From Akkermansia muciniphila (GTDB lineage Bacteria; Verrucomicrobiota; Verrucomicrobiia; Verrucomicrobiales; Akkermansiaceae), in NCBI GenBank assembly GCA_945870545.1, contig CAMBTF010000102.1:1-6473 (forward strand): a stretch of 6,473 nt of DNA. The letters are read 5' to 3'. Below are positions 1-5,837 of this stretch, piece after piece. The position numbers were made by a program, and so were the translations under genes. Below the pieces are notes generated by a model. The model ran no database searches and was not told the DNA's origin. It saw only the letters and a list, made by a program, of their open reading frames with translations. How positions within the stretch are numbered: position 1 is the stretch's first letter; each line of letters starts with the position of its first letter.

Positions 1-2085
1 GGTCTCCGCGATCCAATGGAGGTCTCCATCGCTCCAAACGGGGATTTCTATGTAGTGGAGCGGGAAGGCCGAGTCCTTCGCATCAACCCGAACACCGGCG
101 GGACTTTCGTCATCGGGGAGATCGCCGTCCATGCGTTGAGGGTAGCGGATTCGAAGAGCAACTACGGCCGCGAGGACGGCTTGCTTGGCATCGCGCTCGA
201 TCCGAATTTTGTGAAAAACCAACGCCTGTTCCTTTTCTACAGCGCATCCGATGTGATCGCCTGCCGCCTCTCCCGTTTCACACTCAAGGACGGGAAAATC
301 GACCCCGCGTCCGAACTCAACCTGCTCGAAATCCCCACCGAGCGCGAGAATAAGGTCTGCCACCTCGGTGGCTCCGTCGAGTTCGACCGCGACGGGCTGC
401 TCTACGTTTCCATCGGAGAAAACACGAACCCCTTCGAGAGCGCGGGCGTCGCACCCATCGACAACCGCGACAAGCGCGTGGAATGGGACGCCCAACGCTC
501 CGCCGGAAACACGAACGACCTGCGCGGCAAGATCATCCGCATCAAGCCCACGGAAACTGGCTATGAGATCCCGCCCGGAAACCTTTTCCCGCAAGGCCTC
601 AAAGACACCCGCCCCGAGATCTATGCGATGGGCTGCCGCAACCCGTTCCGCATCTCCATCGACCCGAAAACGAAAACGCTCTACTGGGGCGAGGTCGGCC
701 CTGACGCGCGTGATACCACCGCCAAAGGGCCGCGCGGCTACGATGAAGTGAACCAGGCCAAGGCCGCGGGCAACTTCGGCTGGCCTTTTGTGATCGCCGA
801 CAACAGGCCTTACCCGATCCGCGATTTCGCGGCCAACACGGTTGGAAAAATGACCGATCCCGCCGCCCCGGAAAACCCCGGCCAGCGCAATACCGGCCTG
901 AAAACATTGCCGCCCGCCCAACCCGCTTTCATCTGGTATCCGTATGCGAAAAGCGACGAATTCCCCGCCATGGGCGAGGGCGGGCGCAACGCCATGGCTG
1001 GCCCCGTTTTCTACCACGAACCTAGTAGGAAACACAACATCCTCGGGAAAGAGGACGACCGCACGCTGCTCACCTACGAGTGGATGCGCGGCAAGATCTT
1101 CAAGGTGAAACTCGACGCGCAGGAGAAGGTCGAGAAGCTGGATGTTTTCATGGAAACACTCGTCCACCCCATGGATCTGGAGATGGACAAGGACGGCTCG
1201 CTCGTCCTCCTGGAATACGGCTCCGACTGGTATTTCAACAAGAACGGCTCCGTCTCCCGCCTCCGCCCCGACGACGGCAACAAACCCCCCACGATCACGA
1301 TCAAAGTCGCCGCCAACACCTACAGCGTGGACAAGGCCGCCGACCCCGAAGGCGGCAAGTTGACCGTGACATGGTATCTCACCGAAGGTGTCACCGAAAG
1401 AAATCTCGGCACCGGGTCCACCGTCACCATCCCGGAAGGCAGCTTCGAGGAAATCCGCGCCGTCGCAACGGATGACAAGGGCGCGATCGCCATCGCCCGC
1501 ATTCCGCTCACCACCGGCGGGGGACTGCCCACGCTCGCCCTCGAGCTCGGCCAAACGAACGGCAAGCCCGGCTACGGCGACGCGGTGAATTTCAAGGTCA
1601 AAGCCGAACGACTGCCTGACCCCGGCCAGATCAAGGTTCGCGCCCGCTACATCCCGCCCACCGGCCACGACGCCGGCGGACCGGAGCTTTCCGAAGACAT
1701 CGTGAAACTCGCCACCGCCAGCCAATGCTTCGCCTGCCACCAGGTGGATTCCGGCACCGTCGGCCCCTCCTATCTCGATGTCGCGCTGCGCTATTCCGGC
1801 CAGGCCGATGCCTCCGCCCGCCTCGAGGAAAAGCTCAAGACCGGCGGCGCGGGTGTTTGGGGCGATGTCCCGATGCCTCCGCAGGTCGCCCTGAAACCGG
1901 AGGACGCCGACAAACTCATCGCCGCGATCCTCGGCCTTTCCGCAGGCATGACGGAAACCCGCGGAAGCCTCAACGGAAACATCCAACTGTCTCCCGATTT
2001 CGGCGCGGAGCCGGGCGGCGCATGGGAAATCTCCGCCGAGGCCCCCGGCTACGCCCCCGCGAAGACGCGCATGCCGGCGAAGTGA
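1..2085 (+). CDS. PQQ-dependent sugar dehydrogenase (GSDH type) with C-terminal cytochrome c domain, 5' truncated
   Basis: The frame is open to the left edge. The codons before the first ATG (16) read GLRDP and run into PMEVSIAPNGDFYVVEREGR, the usual first blade of this family, so that ATG is internal and the true start lies outside the window. About the first 420 residues form the glucose/sorbosone dehydrogenase beta-propeller. Motifs seen are DGLLGIALDPNF, HLGGSVEFDRDG (His codon at 361) and GCRNPFRISIDP (Arg-Asn codons at 637-642); the His and Arg-Asn match the catalytic and PQQ-site residues of soluble glucose dehydrogenase. A degraded PKD-like beta domain follows (about 1280-1515). Next comes a small class I cytochrome c domain with heme motif CFACH (1726-1740) and a probable axial Met in VPMPPQ (1873-1875). 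A short beta-rich tail ends the protein. By family knowledge it oxidises a sugar or other polyol in the periplasm and passes electrons to its own heme; the substrate cannot be read from sequence. The signal peptide would lie outside the window. Confidence 0.9.
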   Translation, partial: GLRDPMEVSIAPNGDFYVVEREGRVLRINPNTGGTFVIGEIAVHALRVADSKSNYGREDGLLGIALDPNFVKNQRLFLFYSASDVIACRLSRFTLKDGKIDPASELNLLEIPTERENKVCHLGGSVEFDRDGLLYVSIGENTNPFESAGVAPIDNRDKRVEWDAQRSAGNTNDLRGKIIRIKPTETGYEIPPGNLFPQGLKDTRPEIYAMGCRNPFRISIDPKTKTLYWGEVGPDARDTTAKGPRGYDEVNQAKAAGNFGWPFVIADNRPYPIRDFAANTVGKMTDPAAPENPGQRNTGLKTLPPAQPAFIWYPYAKSDEFPAMGEGGRNAMAGPVFYHEPSRKHNILGKEDDRTLLTYEWMRGKIFKVKLDAQEKVEKLDVFMETLVHPMDLEMDKDGSLVLLEYGSDWYFNKNGSVSRLRPDDGNKPPTITIKVAANTYSVDKAADPEGGKLTVTWYLTEGVTERNLGTGSTVTIPEGSFEEIRAVATDDKGAIAIARIPLTTGGGLPTLALELGQTNGKPGYGDAVNFKVKAERLPDPGQIKVRARYIPPTGHDAGGPELSEDIVKLATASQCFACHQVDSGTVGPSYLDVALRYSGQADASARLEEKLKTGGAGVWGDVPMPPQVALKPEDADKLIAAILGLSAGMTETRGSLNGNIQLSPDFGAEPGGAWEISAEAPGYAPAKTRMPAK

Positions 2086-2104
2086 CGGGAGGGATCGGCC
2101 CAAC

Positions 2105-2138
2105 AAAAAGCCCCCTCGCGTTTCCGCGGGAGGGCTTT
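2105..2138. terminator. Hairpin terminator shared by convergent genes
   Basis: Arms 2107-2120 and 2125-2138 pair over 14 positions around a TTTC loop, with one mismatch and one wobble on either strand. Read on the minus strand the stem ends in a run of five T (complement of 2105-2109), so it is a good rho-independent terminator for rplQ. Read on the + strand the T run is only three bases, so termination of the dehydrogenase transcript there is less certain. It sits in the 77-bp gap between the two stop codons. Confidence 0.8.
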
Positions 2139-2162
2139 GAATGTTGATTCTTTTCGAACGGA

Positions 2163-2666
2163 TTATTCCGCAGCGGCGGGCTCTTCCGTTTTCGCGGCTT
2201 CCGTTTTCGCGGCTTCCGTTTTCTTGGCAACCTTTTTCTTGGCTGCCTTCTTCGCGGGCTTGGCTTCCTCGGCGGCGGGCGCTTCGACCACTTCGTCGGC
2301 TTCAGCGGCGGGGAGATCGACCCACTCGATAATCGCCATCGGGGCGGAGTCGGTCATGCGTTGGCCGAGTTTCGTGATGCGGCAGTAACCGCCCTGGCGA
2401 TCCGCGGCGGCCGGTGCGACCTCAGCGAAAAGTTTGGATACAGCTTCCTTCTGGCGGAGGAAAGCGATGGCGAGCCTGCGGGAATGCAGGTCGTTGCGCT
2501 TAGCTTGGGTAACCAGCTTTTCGGCGACAGGGCGCAGAGCCTTGGCTTTTCCGAAAGTGGTGCGGATGCGCCCGTGCTCGATCAGGCTGCAAGCCAGGTT
2601 GGCGAGCAGCGATTTGCGGTGCGAGGCGGTGCGTTTGAGCTTGGTAGTATTGCGGCGATGTCTCAT
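2163..2666 (-). CDS. rplQ: 50S ribosomal protein L17 with Ala/Lys/Glu-rich C-terminal extension
   Basis: This is bacterial ribosomal protein L17 (bL17), a component of the large subunit near the peptide exit tunnel. Residues 1-119 are the conserved core: it opens with MRHRRNTTKLKR, contains SHRKSLLANLACSLIEHGRI and TTFGKAKALR, and closes with GGYCRITKLGQR and APMAIIEWVDL. The family is normally about 115-130 residues. Here 48 more residues follow (120-167): an acidic Ala/Glu stretch, then a basic KPAKKAAKKKVAKK segment, then three AAKTE-type repeats. The tail resembles histone H1-like low-complexity tails and is probably disordered. The start is supported by an AAAGGAAG Shine-Dalgarno six bases upstream. 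It lies 38 bp downstream of rpoA, the usual gene order, so it is almost surely cotranscribed. Confidence 0.97.
   Translation of the reverse strand: MRHRRNTTKLKRTASHRKSLLANLACSLIEHGRIRTTFGKAKALRPVAEKLVTQAKRNDLHSRRLAIAFLRQKEAVSKLFAEVAPAAADRQGGYCRITKLGQRMTDSAPMAIIEWVDLPAAEADEVVEAPAAEEAKPAKKAAKKKVAKKTEAAKTEAAKTEEPAAAE
2183..2227 (-). repeat. Three tandem 15-bp repeats in the rplQ tail
   Basis: The 15-base unit CTTCCGTTTTCGCGG (+ strand) occurs at 2183-2197 and 2198-2212 exactly, and at 2213-2227 with two changes near its end. In frame on the minus strand each copy encodes five residues, giving the repeated AAKTE pattern. The number of copies could vary by slippage without shifting the frame. Confidence 0.9.
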
Positions 2667-2672
2667 CGGTGG

Positions 2673-2680
2673 CTTCCTTT
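2673..2680 (-). promoter_or_regulatory. Ribosome binding site of rplQ
   Basis: On the minus strand AAAGGAAG ends six bases before the rplQ ATG (2664-2666). It is the clearest Shine-Dalgarno in the window and lies in the rpoA-rplQ spacer, so it fixes the rplQ start. Confidence 0.75.
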
Positions 2681-2704
2681 AATGGTTTGGATGGAGGGTT
2701 TGTA

Positions 2705-3787
2705 TCAGTCGTCGAGGTTCTGCGCGATGAGATCGGCGAGACCGACAGGGGTTTCGTCTTCCGCACCGAGGCGCGGGCCGCGGGTGGCGATAGAACCGCC
2801 GGCAAGAAGAGCAGGCTCGAAGCTCATGCCAAGGCCGAGGCCGAGCTCGACGAGCTTGTCCTTGATCTCGTTGAGGGACTTTTTCCCGAAGTTGCGGTAT
2901 TTCAGCATCTCCGCCTCGGACTTCATAGCGAGCTGGCCGACGGAAGTGATGTTCGCGTTGTTCAGGCAGTTCGCCGCACGGACGGAAAGCTCGATCTCGT
3001 TGACAGACATGTTGAGCAGCTTCTTGAGTGCTGCATTCTCCTCACTCGATTCAGCGGGTGCCTCTTCGAATTCGACAGCGTTTTCGTCGTAATTGACGAA
3101 CACGTCGAGGTGGTGGCGGAGGATCGCCGATGCCTGGAGGAGCGCGTCCTGCGGGGTGATGCGTCCGTCCGTCCAGATATCGACGGTGAGCTTGTCGTAA
3201 TCAGTCATCTGACCGACGCGGGTGGTGTCCACGCTGTATTTCACGCGGGTCACGGGGGAGAAGATCGAGTCGATCGCGATCACGCCGATGGCTTGATCCT
3301 TGCGCTTGTTCTCGTCTCCGGTGGAGAAACCGCGGCCAACGCGGACTTCGAACTCGCAATCGAACTTCACCTTTTTGTCTAGGGTGCAGATGACCTGATC
3401 CTTGTTGACCACGTCGTAAATGTTATCGCCTTGGATATCGCCTGCGGTGATGACGCCGTCCTTCTCGACCTTGATGGCGAGGATGCGCGGCTCCTTGTCA
3501 TTGTGGGCGAACTTCACCTTCTTGAGGTTCAGGACAATGTCGGTGACATCCTCGACCACACCGGGGAGGCTGGAAAATTCGTGTTGCACGCCGGCGATGC
3601 GCACAGACGTGATGGAGGCACCCTCAAGCGAGGAGAGCAGGACGCGGCGAAGGGAGTTGCCGATGGTGTGGCCGTAGCCGCGCTCAAAGGGTTCCGCGAC
3701 AAATTGCGCGTAGGTGTCGGTGGCAGTTTCCTCGTTACGGACGAGACGGTTAGGGAGCTCGAAGCGAGCAAGCGTGATGGCTGACAT
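2705..3787 (-). CDS. rpoA: DNA-directed RNA polymerase subunit alpha
   Basis: This 360-residue protein is the alpha subunit, whose dimer nucleates assembly of core RNA polymerase. The N-terminal domain shows RFELPNRL, then GYGHTIGNSLRRVLLSSLEG, the dimer and beta-contact region. It is followed by HEFSSLPGVVEDVTDIVLNL. An acidic, Ala/Glu-rich linker lies around residues 232-255. The C-terminal domain keeps the DNA-binding '265 determinant': R270, N273, C274, G301, K303 and S304, equivalent to E. coli R265, N268, C269, G296, K298 and S299. This alpha should therefore bind UP elements. After GLGLGM (to residue 321) a 39-residue tail follows, about 26 longer than in E. coli. The ATG at 3785-3787 is the family start, but no Shine-Dalgarno stands within 20 bases; the leader there is A-rich. 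rplQ follows after 38 bp. rpsD, rpsK and rpsM, often upstream, are not here: the next gene upstream is divergent. Confidence 0.98.
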   Translation of the reverse strand: MSAITLARFELPNRLVRNEETATDTYAQFVAEPFERGYGHTIGNSLRRVLLSSLEGASITSVRIAGVQHEFSSLPGVVEDVTDIVLNLKKVKFAHNDKEPRILAIKVEKDGVITAGDIQGDNIYDVVNKDQVICTLDKKVKFDCEFEVRVGRGFSTGDENKRKDQAIGVIAIDSIFSPVTRVKYSVDTTRVGQMTDYDKLTVDIWTDGRITPQDALLQASAILRHHLDVFVNYDENAVEFEEAPAESSEENAALKKLLNMSVNEIELSVRAANCLNNANITSVGQLAMKSEAEMLKYRNFGKKSLNEIKDKLVELGLGLGMSFEPALLAGGSIATRGPRLGAEDETPVGLADLIAQNLDD

Positions 3788-3810
3788 GTTTGTTTTTGGT
3801 TGCCGGGTTA

Positions 3811-3846
3811 CCCTCCAGCGAGCAGGGCGCTTTCACGCCCGGAGGA
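3811..3846 (-). promoter_or_regulatory. Stem-loop in the rpoA mRNA leader
   Basis: On the minus strand an inner 6-bp stem (3840-3835 with 3830-3825, last pair a wobble) is capped by a GAAA tetraloop of the stable GNRA class. An outer 6-bp stem (UCCUCC at 3846-3841 with GGAGGG at 3816-3811, one wobble) stacks directly on its 5' side, leaving an 8-base bulge on the 3' side. The outer stem hides a GGAGG that would look like a ribosome site, although it lies over 20 bases from the rpoA ATG. No T run follows, so it is not a simple terminator. Its regulatory role is inferred. Confidence 0.5.
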
Positions 3847-3883
3847 CCAACGGCTTTTCGATTTCAATCGCTCGCGGGGCGCG

Positions 3884-3940
3884 AAGAAAGTCGTTCGGAG
3901 CCGGTCTTGCAATGTTTTTTCGCCAAAAAATCGAGATTTT
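3884..3940 (-). promoter_or_regulatory. rpoA: Candidate rpoA promoter with UP-element-like A/T tracts
   Basis: On the minus strand a possible -35 TTGCAA (3912-3907) is preceded by AAAAAA (3920-3915), TTTTTT (3930-3925) and AAAA (3940-3937). These fall where the proximal and distal UP subsites lie in E. coli promoters, and their centres are 10-11 bp apart, so the DNA may also be curved. The -10 at 17-bp spacing, TTTCTT (3889-3884), is weak with 3 of 6 matches. Start of transcription would be near 3877, giving a leader of about 90 bases that includes the stem-loop. This is a prediction only. Confidence 0.3.
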
Positions 3941-4019
3941 CGGGGCGATTCAGCCTTTATGCTTGGAATACGGTCTTCAGGCAGCTTACTTGGTAGTGAA
4001 TTTAAATCCACGTTCAGCC

Positions 4020-4280
4020 ATGAAATCGAAGAAAAATCTCACACGATTCACTTACGAAAACGCCGCTTTCGAAGGCTGGCGGCTGTGCATCAGCCGTGGC
4101 GGCACCACATTCACGAAGTATTTCCCGGACAAGAAATTCGGTGGTCCGCGCAAGTCCCTAGACGCGGCGGAGAATGCGCTGGAAGCGCTCAAAGGCATGC
4201 TCGAAGGCGCGCCAAGGGTGAAGGGCAAACTCAGTCCCGCCACCATCAAGAAAAGCGAGGCACTGCTATCCAACCTCTGA
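4020..4280 (+). CDS. Small protein of unknown function, possible AP2-like fold
   Basis: This codes for 86 residues, basic overall, with no signal peptide or membrane segment. I do not recognise a named family. Residues 1-10 are Lys-rich. About 19-45 look like three short beta strands (GWRLCIS, TTFTKYF, FGGPRKS). Residues 47-62 form an Ala-rich amphipathic helix (LDAAENALEALKGMLE), and a Lys-rich tail ends in a second possible helix (74-84). Three strands plus one helix, with a 'GG..KSLDAAE.A' turn into the helix, recalls the AP2/integrase-type DNA-binding fold; this is an inference from pattern alone. The ATG at 4020 is chosen because the frame upstream overlaps the divergent rpoA leader and reads unlike a conserved protein. 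No Shine-Dalgarno is visible. The photolyase follows on the same strand after 54 bp, so cotranscription is possible. Confidence 0.7.
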   Translation: MKSKKNLTRFTYENAAFEGWRLCISRGGTTFTKYFPDKKFGGPRKSLDAAENALEALKGMLEGAPRVKGKLSPATIKKSEALLSNL

Positions 4281-4297
4281 TGAGTTTCCCGATATTG

Positions 4298-4320
4298 CCG
4301 CTTTCCGGAATTCGGAACGG
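4298..4320 (+). other. Small hairpin just upstream of the photolyase start
   Basis: TTCCG (4303-4307) and CGGAA (4313-4317) pair around a GAATT loop. CCG (4298-4300) and CGG (4318-4320) can extend the stem past a two-base bulge. No T run follows. It could influence translation of the photolyase or be a processing site, but its size does not exclude chance. Confidence 0.3.
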
Positions 4321-4334
4321 TGCTTTCATCATGG

Positions 4335-5735
4335 ATGCTTCCTGTCATTCACTGGTTCCGCCGCGACTTGCGTGTCGCCGATAATACCGCCCTGCATCAA
4401 GCTAGCAGCCACGGCGCGCCGGTGATACCGGTTTACATTCTGAGTCGTTGGGAAAAATCGCATCATTGGACCGGCCCGAACCGCCAGCATTTCCTATGCG
4501 GCTGCCTCGCCTCCTTGGCTAGGAACCTGGAAACCCTGCAAGGTCGCCTCATCATCCGTGAGGGCGATGCCGTGGAGGAACTGCGAAAACTCATCACCGA
4601 GACCGGATCGACCGCCATCCATTTCAACCGCGATCCCGACCCCTTTGGAAAAGCTGTCGAAGCAAGACTCGAAACACTCTGCAAGCAACTTGGCATCGGC
4701 TGCTACGGTCATGACGACGTTACCCTACACAACCCCACCGCCGCCCTCACCCAATCCGGCTCCCCCTACAAGGTTTACACCCCGTATTCGAGAAATTGGC
4801 TTTCGCTGGAAAAACCCGCCCCGCTGCCGAAACCAAAATCGCTTTCCACTCCGAACGGCATCCCATCGCTCGATCTCCCCACGGTCGCCTACTGGGGCTT
4901 GGAAACACCCGCCGCCGCTCTTCCCGACCCCGGCGAGCGCGCCGCCCGAATCCGCATGGATCGCGCTATTTCCGAGATCATCTCCACCTATTCCGCGCGC
5001 CGCGACCTCCCCGCCGAGGACGGCACCTCCCGCCTCTCGCAGGATCTCCGCTACGGCCTGATCTCCGTCCGCACCCTTTTTCATAAAGTCACCGAAGCCC
5101 GGCAATCCGCCTCCCCCGCCGCGCAGGCGTCCATCGACATCTACATCAAGGAACTCGCCTGGCGGGAATTCTACTTCGCCATCCTCCACCATTTCCCGCA
5201 TGTCCTCGACCACGAGTTCAACGCAGATTGGAAAGGCCTACCGTGGGACGAACCCGGCGAGAAATTCGAGCTTTGGAAACAGGGCCGCACCGGTTTCCCC
5301 ATCGTCGATGCCGGGATGCGCCAGTTGCTTGCCACCGGGTTCATGCACAACCGCGTCCGCATGATCACCGCCATGTTCCTCACCAAGGATCTCCACATCG
5401 ATTGGAAACTCGGAGAGTCCCACTTCATGCAGCACCTCACCGATGGCGAGATCGCCTCCAACAACGGCGGGTGGCAATGGTCCGCCGGCACCGGCGCGGA
5501 CGCCGCCCCCTACTTCCGCATCCAGAATCCCTGGTCGCAGACCGCCAAGCACGATCCCGACGGCAAATACATCAAGCGCTGGATCCCCGAACTCGCAGAG
5601 GTCCATCCAAAACGTTTCCAAGCCCCCCCAGAAGACGGCCGTCCGCTCGCGCCCAGCTATCCCCTCCCCTGCGTCGATCACAAAACCGAGCGCGACCGGA
5701 CGCTGGCCATTTTCAAGAAACACCGGGGCAAATGA
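4335..5735 (+). CDS. phrB: Deoxyribodipyrimidine photolyase (class I CPD photolyase)
   Basis: The enzyme uses blue or near-UV light and reduced FAD to split cyclobutane pyrimidine dimers in DNA. It has 466 residues, close to E. coli PhrB (472). The N-terminal Rossmann-type antenna domain begins PVIHWFRRDLRVADNTAL. The helical FAD domain carries KELAWREFY, then IVDAGMRQLLATGFMHNRVRM, then NNGGWQWSAGTGADAAPYFR. Residues matching E. coli E274, W277, N341, M345, N378 and W384 are E273, W276, N339, M343, N376 and W382. The Met and the Asn next to the flavin mark a CPD photolyase rather than a cryptochrome. The electron-transfer Trp triad is intact (W304, W357, W380). The antenna cofactor (methenyltetrahydrofolate or deazaflavin) cannot be decided. 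The ATG at 4335 puts the family N-terminus within three residues; an in-frame GTG at 4320 would add five residues and is less likely. Neither has a strong Shine-Dalgarno. Confidence 0.96.
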   Translation: MLPVIHWFRRDLRVADNTALHQASSHGAPVIPVYILSRWEKSHHWTGPNRQHFLCGCLASLARNLETLQGRLIIREGDAVEELRKLITETGSTAIHFNRDPDPFGKAVEARLETLCKQLGIGCYGHDDVTLHNPTAALTQSGSPYKVYTPYSRNWLSLEKPAPLPKPKSLSTPNGIPSLDLPTVAYWGLETPAAALPDPGERAARIRMDRAISEIISTYSARRDLPAEDGTSRLSQDLRYGLISVRTLFHKVTEARQSASPAAQASIDIYIKELAWREFYFAILHHFPHVLDHEFNADWKGLPWDEPGEKFELWKQGRTGFPIVDAGMRQLLATGFMHNRVRMITAMFLTKDLHIDWKLGESHFMQHLTDGEIASNNGGWQWSAGTGADAAPYFRIQNPWSQTAKHDPDGKYIKRWIPELAEVHPKRFQAPPEDGRPLAPSYPLPCVDHKTERDRTLAIFKKHRGK

Positions 5736-5738
5736 CCC

Positions 5739-5756
5739 GCATCGGTAACCCGATGC
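5739..5756 (+). terminator. phrB: Possible terminator after the photolyase
   Basis: A perfect 7-bp stem GCATCGG/CCGATGC around a TAAC loop begins three bases after the photolyase stop and is followed by TTTA. The position fits a terminator, but the T run is short and the stem only moderately stable. Confidence 0.45.
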
Positions 5757-5776
5757 TTTAGGACTGCAGTGAGCAT

Positions 5777-5804
5777 CTCCGCTATCCATTCACGGAGCAG
5801 CGGA
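5777..5804 (-). terminator. Overlapping inverted repeats downstream of the MFS gene
   Basis: Two mutually exclusive hairpins are possible: TCCGCT (5778-5783) with AGCGGA (5799-5804), or CTCCG (5777-5781) with CGGAG (5793-5797). They lie about 35 bp past the MFS stop on its strand, where a terminator is expected, but no T run follows in that direction. The rest of 5736-5837 shows nothing else. Confidence 0.25.
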
Positions 5805-5837
5805 AATGAGGTGGGCGGATTTCCAAGCAACTGATTA

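Larger units (their letters stand above)
3788..4019. other. Divergent intergenic region between rpoA and the small + strand gene
   Basis: No convincing gene lies in these 232 bp. A 67-codon minus-strand frame (3808-4011) exists but resembles no ribosomal protein and has no ribosome site. The region holds A/T tracts at 3915-3940, a weak minus-strand promoter candidate and a GC-rich stem-loop at 3811-3846, and must contain the promoters for both directions. I could not identify a convincing promoter for the + strand gene. Confidence 0.6.

Noticed and set aside
2183..2227. Short tandem repeats considered as a CRISPR array or mobile-element repeat
   Set aside because: There are no spacers between the units and they lie in frame within rplQ, encoding low-complexity AKTEA repeats.
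2361..3092. Long + strand open frame of 243 codons across rplQ and rpoA
   Set aside because: It runs antisense to two clearly conserved genes, starts inside rplQ and shows no recognisable domain; long antisense frames are expected in GC-rich coding DNA.
2669..3382. Open + strand frame of 237 codons antisense to rpoA
   Set aside because: It is a shadow of rpoA codon structure, with a Val/Asp/Glu-rich translation typical of the antisense of coding sequence.
3808..4011. 67-codon minus-strand frame upstream of rpoA, considered as an rpsD remnant or leader peptide
   Set aside because: Its translation does not resemble the C-terminus of S4 and it has no ribosome site; the GC-rich stem-loop explains part of the sequence better.
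4320..4334. In-frame GTG at 4320 as the photolyase start
   Set aside because: It would add only five non-conserved residues (VLSSW) and has no better ribosome site; the ATG at 4335 matches the family N-terminus.
5238..5789. Minus-strand frame of 183 codons antisense to the photolyase
   Set aside because: Gly/Val/Glu-rich shadow translation with no motif; the opposite strand carries an intact photolyase with all active-site residues.
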